Source: Bacteriovorax sp.
Lineage (GTDB): Bacteria > Bdellovibrionota > Bacteriovoracia > Bacteriovoracales > Bacteriovoracaceae
Assembly (NCBI GenBank): GCA_014377485.1
Contig: JACMPM010000038.1
Coordinates: forward strand, 1 to 48,651
DNA: 48,651 bases
Direction of reading: 5' to 3'
This document shows, piece after piece, positions 41,809-48,651 of the stretch (positions are counted from its first letter, which is position 1; every line of letters starts with the position of its first letter). A model generated the notes under the pieces. The model was not told the DNA's origin. It made no database searches and saw only the letters and a list, made by a program, of their open reading frames with translations. The position numbers and the translations under genes were made by a program.

Positions 41809-42282
41809 CTAACAAAGAAATTTCAAAAAATAAGGTAATCGGTATTTGATTTGCTCATCAATTGAATATCTTCCTGCTCCCGAAAAAATCAAAGAAAAAA
41901 AAACCGATCCATAAAGGAGAGAGTATTCTTTAAATGGCGACATAACGACTTTGTACTCTGGCAGATTACTAGGAATCCACAATGGATAGAATGTATTGCT
42001 GGCAATGGCAACAAGTGCCGCTAAGGTCATCGTAATAATCAATAACAGTGATGTAAATCGGGTAAAGAGTCCAATGATAATAAAGATGGAACCAATGCCT
42101 TCAGCACATGCTGCTATAAAATGACTAAGGTGAGGAGACAGTCCAAAAATTGGAAGAAAATGTGCTGCAGAATCTGTACCGATCTGAGACAGTTTATCCA
42201 TACCATGACTTATAAACAACAAAAGTCCGATCGTAATTCTTAAAATTAATAATCCAAAGTCTGTTGATTTGTGATGATTCAT
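41809..42282 (-). CDS. DoxX family membrane protein
   Basis: 157 residues, four transmembrane segments. Family features: RITIGLLLFISHGMDKL at the start, AACAEGIGSIFIIIGLFTR in helix 2, and EYSLLYGSVFFSLIFSGAGRYSID at the end. DoxX proteins are small quinone-linked or thiosulfate-redox membrane subunits; many are uncharacterised. The gene lies 24 nt after the CheY-like gene in the same direction. Confidence 0.87.
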   Translation of the reverse strand: MNHHKSTDFGLLILRITIGLLLFISHGMDKLSQIGTDSAAHFLPIFGLSPHLSHFIAACAEGIGSIFIIIGLFTRFTSLLLIITMTLAALVAIASNTFYPLWIPSNLPEYKVVMSPFKEYSLLYGSVFFSLIFSGAGRYSIDEQIKYRLPYFLKFLC

Positions 42283-42306
42283 TTCATTCTCATCTTTTAA
42301 ATTTAA

Positions 42307-42675
42307 TTAAGAAATATTTCTTTTCACAACGTCGAGGAGAGTATCAAGGTCCAATGGTTTTTTTAGGCATTCTTTAAAATTTAATTTATCAAGGTCTTCA
42401 TGTTTGCCGGCTGCAGACAAAATAATTGTTGGTATATTGGCAATTTTTGGATCTAGCAATTGAGCTTCTCTAAATTCATATCCGTTCATATAAGGCATCA
42501 TAATATCGAGAAGAATGAGTGAAGGATTGGAGTTTGCTGTAGCTAGAAAATCCAGCGCTTCCTTTCCATTAAAGGTAGATTTTACTTTGTATTTTTCTTC
42601 TTCAAGAATGGATTGAATCGCTTCACTGATATCAAGATCGTCTTCCACCAGTAATACGTAATTGTCTGAACTCAT
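42307..42675 (-). CDS. Single-domain response regulator (CheY-like)
   Basis: 122 residues from ATG 42675; GAGGTG upstream overlaps the alternative GTG start 42684. Receiver fold with acidic residues at EDD (11-13), phospho-acceptor Asp57 in ILLDIMMP, Ser87 and Lys106. No output domain. No kinase is adjacent; the cognate sensor is unknown. DoxX follows. Confidence 0.9.
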   Translation of the reverse strand: MSSDNYVLLVEDDLDISEAIQSILEEEKYKVKSTFNGKEALDFLATANSNPSLILLDIMMPYMNGYEFREAQLLDPKIANIPTIILSAAGKHEDLDKLNFKECLKKPLDLDTLLDVVKRNIS

Positions 42676-42765
42676 ATATTTCACCTCAAATTAATTCTAC
42701 AACAAAAAACTAAGTAGTACCAATTTAGAAGAATCAGCCGTCAAATATATATTTTTTTTGAATAG

Positions 42766-43569
42766 TTAGTTAAATCGTTTTCTGGCCACTCCCATATAAG
42801 ACAATCGCAAGGATCTCGTTAGTTTGAATCTTAATGACTTTGGAACGATTCCGCTAAAAATATTTTTCAGAGGTATTGAAGAGACTATAGGTCTTATTCC
42901 TATCATGTCCTGAACCAACATTCTTGATTTCCTGCAATATTCAATGAGTTCTTTTGGTTTGATAAAAAGTCTGATCACATGCATATTTTTTGGAGTATTC
43001 CTCACTAACCACTCTACAAATTTGATAATCACTAACCAGCTAAAAATATTTCGATTAAATGTATGAAAAATAAAAATTCCACCAGGTTTTAAAACTCTTG
43101 AAGCCTCATGGATGATTTTATTGGGATCTTCTACATGCTCTAAAAAATCCATAGCGGTTATCACATCAAAAGTTTCGTTGGCAAATGGAAGCTTGTAGGC
43201 ATCGGCAACTTTGTAATCAACACTGTGAGACTGGTCGTGATCTGCTGCAATTTTTAAACTTAAGGGAGAGAGATCTACACCGGTTACTTTGAATCCTTCC
43301 ATCGCAAGGGCGTTACTTAAAAAACCGCCGCCGCATCCAATATCCAAGATGGTGTGTCCATTTGAAGCCTGTATTTTCTCAAGAACCCATGGAGTTTTTG
43401 CTATTGATTCAGCACGAAGAAGGGCGACTGGATCTTCGAAAGTTGTGTACCACTTATCTCCGTATTTTTCGTAAATACTATTATCGACCTCATTTGATTT
43501 TTTTGCTTTAATCTTGGAAGTTGAAAAAATTGAACTAAAAAATGTGTTGAAAATATTTTTTTTATTCAT
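42766..43569 (-). CDS. UbiG-like SAM-dependent methyltransferase
   Basis: 267 residues. SAM-binding motif I ILDIGCGGGFLS (residues 74-85), acidic VTGVDLSPLSL, and post-II DAYKLPF/DFLEHVEDP. The FHTFNRN and LFIKPKEL segments match UbiG (3-demethylubiquinone O-methyltransferase) in the same order. In a menaquinone organism it might act elsewhere, so the exact substrate is open. A hydrophobic insertion IFSWLVIIKFVEWLV suits membrane-bound quinone intermediates. Confidence 0.85.
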   Translation of the reverse strand: MNKKNIFNTFFSSIFSTSKIKAKKSNEVDNSIYEKYGDKWYTTFEDPVALLRAESIAKTPWVLEKIQASNGHTILDIGCGGGFLSNALAMEGFKVTGVDLSPLSLKIAADHDQSHSVDYKVADAYKLPFANETFDVITAMDFLEHVEDPNKIIHEASRVLKPGGIFIFHTFNRNIFSWLVIIKFVEWLVRNTPKNMHVIRLFIKPKELIEYCRKSRMLVQDMIGIRPIVSSIPLKNIFSGIVPKSLRFKLTRSLRLSYMGVARKRFN

Positions 43570-43728
43570 ATTAAAACATTAGACATCCAAAGACGGTTCA
43601 GTCAATGAAAAATTAAAAAGATAGTTTTAAATTATGGCACATTGAGAGCGAAGTTAATTTTGAAATTGCAAAAAATTGAGGTTACGATAATGTTGAATTA
43701 GTTCTCAAGCAAAATAGGATAGAATCTA

Positions 43729-44367
43729 GTGAATGATAAAAGTATAATTATCAGAGAAAAGCATTCTCGTCTCCTAAGATATTCCCATTGGATCAACTTT
43801 TCACTGCTCTCGATAATGGTCTGGAGCGGGATTCTCATTTACTGGGCCAATGATGCCTATATAAAAATTCCCAATTCTATCGCCGAAACATTCTCCATTC
43901 GTTTTCGTCTGGCAGAAGGGATGGGGTGGCATTTTTTTATCATGTGGGCCTTTCTCTTCAATGGTTTGATTTATGTTAACTATATGATCATAAGCGGTGA
44001 ATGGAGAACAATTGCCCCCAACCGCAAAACGTTTTATGAAGTCATTCCAGTTATCTTGCATGAACTTAAAATAAAAAAATCCGGTCCCGTCACTATAGGT
44101 AAATTCAATGCAGCTCAAAGACTTGCCTACACAGGGGCAATCTTGATGGGATTAGGATCTGTCCTAACCGGGATAGCTATATATAAGCCAGTCACTCTCG
44201 GATGGCTTACTAATCTGTTAGGTGGTTACAAAGCTGCCCGATTTGAGCATTTCTTATTGATGATTGGATTTTTTTTATTTTTTATCGTCCACATAATTCA
44301 AGTCGCTCGCGCTGGATGGAATAATTTTAGAGCAATGCTTGCGGGGTATGAAATTGAAAAAGATTGA
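43729..44367 (+). CDS. Membrane b-type cytochrome (cytochrome b561 family)
   Basis: 212 residues from GTG 43729 (AGGAT upstream). Four transmembrane helices with conserved His heme ligands: RYSHWINF (helix 1), GMGWHFFIMW (helix 2), RFEHFLLMIG and FFIVHIIQV (later helices). These cytochromes accept electrons from quinol and feed a partner oxidoreductase. The next gene, a molybdopterin enzyme, overlaps it by 29 nt, so the two form a redox pair, comparable to MsrQ/MsrP but with a different cytochrome. Confidence 0.88.
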   Translation: MNDKSIIIREKHSRLLRYSHWINFSLLSIMVWSGILIYWANDAYIKIPNSIAETFSIRFRLAEGMGWHFFIMWAFLFNGLIYVNYMIISGEWRTIAPNRKTFYEVIPVILHELKIKKSGPVTIGKFNAAQRLAYTGAILMGLGSVLTGIAIYKPVTLGWLTNLLGGYKAARFEHFLLMIGFFLFFIVHIIQVARAGWNNFRAMLAGYEIEKD

Positions 44368-45109
44368 AGTGAATTCTAATGATTTAAAAAAACGCTTATT
44401 TACTTCAATACTAATTGGAGTTTTGTTTTTTACGATAGGTATTTCGGCTTTTAAATATGTTCAAGCCTCGAGCTCTAGAGTTGAAGGAACTCCCTCGCTT
44501 CTTCGCAATAGTTTTATATGGAATGAAAAAGTTTGGACTAAGCTCAGTTCTCACAGGCATTTATCCGTCAATAAACCTAATCCTCCTAAAGGGAAAGAAC
44601 CACGTGTTAATGGTGATTTGGGACTCGAAGATGAACTTGAATTAAAAGATTATTCCGTAGAAATTATAAGCGGCAATAAAAAATTACTATTACCCGTCTC
44701 AGCATTTCATTCATCACCCAAAGTGGGTTACTCGACAGACTTTAGATGTATTGAAGGATGGAGTGAAGAAACTCAATTTGCAGGATCGAGATTTTCTGAT
44801 TTTATAAAATTTTACGATCTGGGTAAAAAAGCTGATGGATCATATTATAATTATGTAGGTTTAGAAACTCCTGATAAAAAATATTATGTTTCGATCGACA
44901 TGGAGTCCATGCTTCATCCTCAAACTGTTTTGGCCTACGAGATGAATGAGGAACCATTAAGTGAAGAAAATGGTGCCCCGATCAGATTGGTGATACCAAT
45001 AAAATACGGCATTAAAAGTTTAAAGCGCATCGGAAAGATTTTTTTCTCCGATACGCGTCCACCAGATTACTGGGCCGAAAAAGGTTATGACTGGTACTCT
45101 GGTTTTTAA
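44339..45109 (+). CDS. Membrane-anchored/exported molybdopterin oxidoreductase (MsrP/sulfite-oxidase fold)
   Basis: 256 residues from TTG 44339 (TAGAG upstream); ATG 44348 is possible. It begins KKRLFTSILIGVLFFTIGI: a KR-x-F variant of the Tat motif followed by a membrane span. The catalytic domain has the molybdenum-ligating Cys in STDFRCIEGWSEE and the end GAPIRLVIPIKYGIKSLKRI, typical of MsrP/YedY. In E. coli MsrP repairs periplasmic methionine sulfoxide. Overlaps the cytochrome b gene. The N-terminal 40-120 region is unusual for MsrP, with a PNPPKGKEPRVNGDLGLED segment. Convergent with the thioredoxin/TPR gene 1 nt away. Confidence 0.82.
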   Translation: MRGMKLKKIEVNSNDLKKRLFTSILIGVLFFTIGISAFKYVQASSSRVEGTPSLLRNSFIWNEKVWTKLSSHRHLSVNKPNPPKGKEPRVNGDLGLEDELELKDYSVEIISGNKKLLLPVSAFHSSPKVGYSTDFRCIEGWSEETQFAGSRFSDFIKFYDLGKKADGSYYNYVGLETPDKKYYVSIDMESMLHPQTVLAYEMNEEPLSEENGAPIRLVIPIKYGIKSLKRIGKIFFSDTRPPDYWAEKGYDWYSGF

Positions 45110-45110
45110 T

Positions 45111-46781
45111 TTATAATATTATTGATTTTAGCTGATTAACATATTCTTTATTATTATCGTCTTTTGCTTCTGGCATATCGAGCGCCATTATAGCAGTTGC
45201 CTTTGCTTCAGCTAAAAGATTAGATTCTTTTTGGACTTGAGCTAAAATAACATAGCTCCAAAAAAGATATTTACTACTTAGTTTTACCGCTTGAAGAGCT
45301 ATGGGAAGTGCTTTGCTATAATTTTTTTCTTTAGAATAAAATCTGGCAAGTTTGCGAGGATATAAATCTGATGTTGGATTTTTTTTCATCAATAAAATAA
45401 ACCATTTTTCGACATCGGCATTCATTTTTGCATCTTTCATATAATCAATAGCAATGAGTACTTCACCTGTTCTCTCGGCAGATAATGAATGCTTAGAAAT
45501 TTTTTCTTGAAGCATTAATATCGATGCTAACTCTGATGGTTTTTCCTTCATTAACACATAAACTTCTATTAGTTTTGAATATAGTTCTTCTGACTCGAAA
45601 TTTGTAAAAAGTCCTTGTGCCGTTTCATTAAATATTTTTTTTTGAAATTTTTTATTTTTAAAGGCTTTATTGATTAAAAGAATATTCTCTTGAAGTAAGG
45701 CCCTAGATTCGGGTGTTAATTCAGTTGCAACTGGTGCTTGCAAAAATTTTACTAATTCATTTCTCCACACTATAGAATCAAAAGATTCTGGATATTTCAC
45801 AATATACTTTTTGTATGAATCTATTAAATTTTTAGAGCTATCTTTTTCTTCACTATTAATTTCTGCTGAGGCAGAAAACAGGCTGTCTTCACCTAATTTT
45901 TTAAACCAGGTAAGAGCTTCTTTATGATCGTACATGTCATAAGCTCTCATTGCTAAATGTTTTATGGCGTCTTTGTCGCCGTTGCCGGCTAAAACGAGGT
46001 ACTCATCATAAGTTTTATTTTTTTTGGAATTTTTAACTGCTTTTGAAATATCACTCACGAGATCTTTAGTTTCTCGAAAATCTATAATTCTATAAAGCTC
46101 AGTTCCATCAGCTTTCATAATGATCATAGTTGGGATAACCGTAACTTTATATTTCTTATAGCTTTCTTTATTTATTTCTAAATCTTTATTAAGTGTAACT
46201 TTGATAAGGTTTTTTGTTTTATCCTGAAAAGTTTTTTTACCAAAAACTTCCGTCTCTAAACGCAGACAAGCAGGACACCAAGGGGCACTAAAGTCTACAA
46301 ATAAAAGCTTCTTCTCTTTTGCAGCCTTTGTTTTACCTTCTTCCAAATTATCAGTGATGAAATGGTGATTATTTAAAATGACTTTGCCGGAAGCTAATGA
46401 CTTCAATTGTTCAGAAACTTCTGACGGGGGAGCATGAAAAGTTAATAAATTATTCTCAATCCCGTAATTTTCTTTGTGTTGTTCACAAGTCGTATTTTTA
46501 TTATCACAAACATAATATTCTAGAGTAATTTCTTTAGCTTTTAATTCATTGATGGAGAAAATAAATTCATCTGTATTTTTATTAATGGGCAAAATTTCTT
46601 TATTTGAAGAAAGGTCTATTAGTTTTGCCGGAGCATCTTTATTGAGATGATAACCTTGATCTACTTTTATAGATAATGCCTGATCTTTTAAAGATAATTG
46701 CACTTTTCCATCAGTTATTCTCGCTTGAACAAAAGGGACAGAGAATACAAGTAAAGAGACAATAATTATAAGATTTTTCAT
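45111..46781 (-). CDS. Periplasmic thioredoxin-fold protein with DsbD-alpha-like and TPR-like regions
   Basis: 556 residues. Signal peptide (1-20, ending VQA-RI). Residues 21-115 resemble the DsbD N-terminal domain (DQGYHLNKDAPAKL, with Cys92 and Cys99 about the redox pair position). A thioredoxin domain follows with CPAC at 169-172 (FSAPWCPACLRLE) and cis-Pro in VIPTMII. The C-terminal half (about 255-556) is helical and repetitive, TPR-like, without a membrane domain. So it joins DsbD-like ends without the membrane electron channel. Envelope thiol redox and protein-protein scaffolding are likely. Confidence 0.82.
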   Translation of the reverse strand: MKNLIIIVSLLVFSVPFVQARITDGKVQLSLKDQALSIKVDQGYHLNKDAPAKLIDLSSNKEILPINKNTDEFIFSINELKAKEITLEYYVCDNKNTTCEQHKENYGIENNLLTFHAPPSEVSEQLKSLASGKVILNNHHFITDNLEEGKTKAAKEKKLLFVDFSAPWCPACLRLETEVFGKKTFQDKTKNLIKVTLNKDLEINKESYKKYKVTVIPTMIIMKADGTELYRIIDFRETKDLVSDISKAVKNSKKNKTYDEYLVLAGNGDKDAIKHLAMRAYDMYDHKEALTWFKKLGEDSLFSASAEINSEEKDSSKNLIDSYKKYIVKYPESFDSIVWRNELVKFLQAPVATELTPESRALLQENILLINKAFKNKKFQKKIFNETAQGLFTNFESEELYSKLIEVYVLMKEKPSELASILMLQEKISKHSLSAERTGEVLIAIDYMKDAKMNADVEKWFILLMKKNPTSDLYPRKLARFYSKEKNYSKALPIALQAVKLSSKYLFWSYVILAQVQKESNLLAEAKATAIMALDMPEAKDDNNKEYVNQLKSIIL

Positions 46782-46905
46782 TTTGAGACCCTTTTAGACC
46801 TATAAAATTAGTAGATTGATTAATACTATATAGTGTAGTCAGAAATAATATCGTATCAATCATTAATTTTATTTTTTCAAAATGAGATAGGGCATTAATA
46901 GTTTT

Positions 46906-46936
46906 TTGATATTATCTATCCTTCGTATTTTATTAT
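46906..46936 (+). promoter_or_regulatory. Possible promoter of the PRC-barrel gene
   Basis: TTGATA and TATTAT with a 19-nt spacer, 41 nt before the start codon of the PRC-barrel gene. The spacer is long, so it is tentative. Confidence 0.25.
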
Positions 46937-46976
46937 AAAAATATGTATAGATGCCCTCTTGGTAGAAGGAGACTAA

Positions 46977-47804
46977 ATGCTAAAAAATTTAAAAAAAATT
47001 ACTAATTTTAAAATTCTTGCCAGAGACAGCAATGATACATTTGGAAAAGTGAAAGATATTTATTTTGACGATGAAAAATGGGGAGTTAGATATTTAGTAG
47101 TGGATACCGGAAAATGGCTAACAGAGAGTTTAACTCTAGTTTCACCTTATAATGTGATTGAAGTGGATTGGGTTGAAGGCACTGTCTGGGTTAACCTAAC
47201 AAAAAAACAAATTGAAAATGGGCCAAAGGCACAATTAAATAAACCGGTCACAAGGCTTTATGAAGTCCAATATAATAACTACTATGGATTACCTAATTAT
47301 TGGGCCAATGGCCTGGGAATTGAAATTGATGGTCTGTGGGCCGGAAGTTACTATCCCCATCGACCGGAAAATTTTGAAATATATAATTCTAGCATGGATA
47401 GTGAAATTGAAAAAAATCAGCACCTGAGATCGATTGGTGAAGTTTTGGGGTATCATATCCAAGCTGTCGGCGATGATGATTTCGGAGCCATTACTGACTT
47501 CATTTTGGAAGAAGCAACTTGGGCACTCCGATATATCGTTATCGACACTCATAAGTTTTGGCCAGGTGGTAAAAAAATTCTTTTTTCACCAGCATGGGTT
47601 GAAAAGTTTGATTGGAACGCAAAAAAACTGGTTACCTACTTTCATAGAAAAGTAATTGAGAGTTGTCCCGAATATAACCCAGAGATACCTATTGAGAATA
47701 TTATTGAAGAAAGTTTATTTTCGCATTTCGGAAAAAGTGGGAATTGGAATTTAAAAGGATGGGATTTAAAAGGAATGGATTATACATCCCATCACCCAAA
47801 ATAG
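46977..47804 (+). CDS. Tandem PRC-barrel domain protein
   Basis: 275 residues; AGGAG precedes ATG. Two PRC-barrel modules: the first has GKVKDIYFDDEKWGVRYLVV (residues 23-42), the second GAITDFILEEATWALRYIVI at about 170-190. Between them is an aromatic-rich linker (NNYYGLPNYWANGLGIEI). PRC barrels occur in the photosynthetic reaction-centre H subunit and RimM, and bind partner proteins. No signal peptide. Acidic with many Trp. Twelve nt upstream of the MocA-like gene, probably one operon with it and the paralogue after it. Confidence 0.87.
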   Translation: MLKNLKKITNFKILARDSNDTFGKVKDIYFDDEKWGVRYLVVDTGKWLTESLTLVSPYNVIEVDWVEGTVWVNLTKKQIENGPKAQLNKPVTRLYEVQYNNYYGLPNYWANGLGIEIDGLWAGSYYPHRPENFEIYNSSMDSEIEKNQHLRSIGEVLGYHIQAVGDDDFGAITDFILEEATWALRYIVIDTHKFWPGGKKILFSPAWVEKFDWNAKKLVTYFHRKVIESCPEYNPEIPIENIIEESLFSHFGKSGNWNLKGWDLKGMDYTSHHPK

Positions 47805-47816
47805 GCGAGGCCAATT

Positions 47817-48440
47817 ATGTCTAAAATAAAAGTATCTAGTATTCTTCTTTGTGCAGGAAAAAGCATCAGGACTAGTCCTGAGAATAAACTATTATTAAAT
47901 ATTTTAGACAAGTCTGTACTTAAAAGAACTGTTGAAGAATTGTTGAGTTCGCATTTCCATGAAGTGATTGCAGTTATTGGTCATCACAGGGATCCAATTG
48001 AACAAGAGTTAAAAGGATTACGTGTGAAGATGGTGCATAATAAGTATTTTGAACGAGGATTTCATTCTTCTATTAAGGCCGGAATTATGAATATAGACTT
48101 GGATAGCGATTACTTCGCCGTCTGTTTAGCAGATCAACCAATGCTAAAAAAGAAGGATTACAACCGTCTAATCGCTGCTGCAAAATCATCAAGTGAAGCG
48201 CTCATTATAATACCAACATGCCAAGGAAGAAGAGGCAATCCCGTTTTTATTTCCAGCTTACTCATCCCTGAAATTCTTGATCATCCTGATTCTGATCGTG
48301 GATGCTCATATTTATTCGAACATTATACCAAAGAAATCCTTTCAGTCGAAATGGACAGTGATGCTTGTCTGTTTGATATCGATACTCCTGAATTGTTTAA
48401 GCAGGCAAAAAATAAAATAGAAACAGAGATTTTAAGATGA
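47817..48440 (+). CDS. MobA/MocA-like nucleotidyltransferase
   Basis: 207 residues. NTP-binding N-terminus ILLCAGKSIRTSPENKLLL (a variant of LAAGxSxRMGxxK), acidic CLADQPMLKK (metal site), RGNPVFIS and a C-terminal LFDIDTPE, in the order of MocA/MobA-family cytidylyl- or guanylyltransferases. The usual Met-Gly after the Arg is replaced. MocA makes molybdopterin cytosine dinucleotide; whether this one does is unknown. It is flanked by two PRC-barrel paralogues; the nearest molybdoenzyme is 2.7 kb upstream. Confidence 0.85.
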   Translation: MSKIKVSSILLCAGKSIRTSPENKLLLNILDKSVLKRTVEELLSSHFHEVIAVIGHHRDPIEQELKGLRVKMVHNKYFERGFHSSIKAGIMNIDLDSDYFAVCLADQPMLKKKDYNRLIAAAKSSSEALIIIPTCQGRRGNPVFISSLLIPEILDHPDSDRGCSYLFEHYTKEILSVEMDSDACLFDIDTPELFKQAKNKIETEILR

Positions 48441-48470
48441 ATAGTCAACAATAGAACGGAGAAAATAAAA

Positions 48471-48651
48471 ATGCTTAAAAATATAAACGATATGAAAGGC
48501 TTCCAAATTATCGCAAATGATTCTGGCACTGACGATGAAACTATTGGGACAGTAAAAGATATTTATTTTGACGATGAAAGATGGGCGGTTAGATATTTAG
48601 TGATTGATACGAGAGTTTGGCTTTTTGAAGATTTAGTTTTAATTTCACCCT
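48471..48651 (+). CDS. PRC-barrel protein, paralogue of 46977-47804 (3' end outside window)
   Basis: From ATG 48471 (ACGGAG upstream), 60 codons are visible. It repeats the first module of the upstream PRC protein closely: TVKDIYFDDERWAVRYLVID with nearly the same positions and then LVLISP. It differs at the start by an insertion (NDSGTDDETIG). It begins 30 nt after the MocA-like gene. A recent duplication around the nucleotidyltransferase is the simplest explanation. The rest is outside the window. Confidence 0.88.
   Translation, partial: MLKNINDMKGFQIIANDSGTDDETIGTVKDIYFDDERWAVRYLVIDTRVWLFEDLVLISP

Noticed and set aside
1-48651. CRISPR array, prophage or integrative element
   Set aside because: No regularly spaced repeats, integrase, phage structural gene or attachment-site repeat; the single RAYT gene does not mark an element.

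Overview
The window is AT-rich, densely packed bacterial chromosome from a Gram-negative organism: many signal peptides and lipoboxes, a Pst importer with a periplasmic binding protein, and a periplasmic redox pair. The mix of many small secreted proteins and lipoproteins, an importer for nucleoside-like solutes, TldD/TldE-type proteases, an M14 carboxypeptidase, a gamma-glutamyltransferase and a UbiG-like methyltransferase suggests a low-GC member of the Bdellovibrionota (Bacteriovorax/Peredibacter-like). That placement is inference from gene content; no rRNA or tRNA gene was seen. There is no prophage and no CRISPR array, and the only mobile-type gene is a RAYT/IS200-like transposase.

Layout. 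1-4.6 kb: end of a flavin disulfide oxidoreductase, a membrane fatty-acid hydroxylase, methylglyoxal synthase, a small secreted protein, the RAYT transposase and a repeat-containing lipoprotein. 4.7-10.6 kb: guanine deaminase, a secreted protein, then an SDR-TldD-TldE operon. 10.6-15.1 kb (minus): a complete BMP-type ABC importer (two permeases, double ATPase, binding protein) with TAATG stop/start overlaps at two junctions; a compact structured element lies upstream. 16.3-19.9 kb: an ArsR-type regulator heading pstSCAB, with a recognisable promoter and overlapping inverted-repeat operator. 20-29.8 kb: RlmN, ferritin-like protein, carboxypeptidase, ETHE1-like persulfide dioxygenase divergent from an MscS channel, an agmatinase-family enzyme and SIMPL-domain protein. 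29.8-34.3 kb: a Rieske oxygenase translationally coupled to an alpha/beta hydrolase with a cysteine nucleophile, an SMR exporter, and a two-component system. 34.4-42.7 kb: LtaS-like phosphotransferase, gamma-glutamyltransferase, lipoproteins, DoxX, a small membrane protein and a CheY-like protein. 42.8-48.7 kb: UbiG-like methyltransferase, cytochrome b plus membrane-anchored molybdopterin oxidoreductase, a thioredoxin/TPR protein, and a MocA-like nucleotidyltransferase sandwiched between two PRC-barrel paralogues.

Several long gaps between genes are not empty. They hold decayed or very short reading frames, clearest being a CAP-domain (SCP-like) pseudogene with two in-frame stops at 26893-27119. 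A 58-codon membrane protein gene with a TTG start (41610-41786) sits in a gap that would otherwise look gene-free. The strongest leads for new biology are the ArsR-controlled pst operon with a C-terminal Cys pair, the PRC-MocA-PRC cluster beside a molybdoenzyme, the structured element at 15165-15312, and the hydrolase gene that appears to start at an ATC codon.
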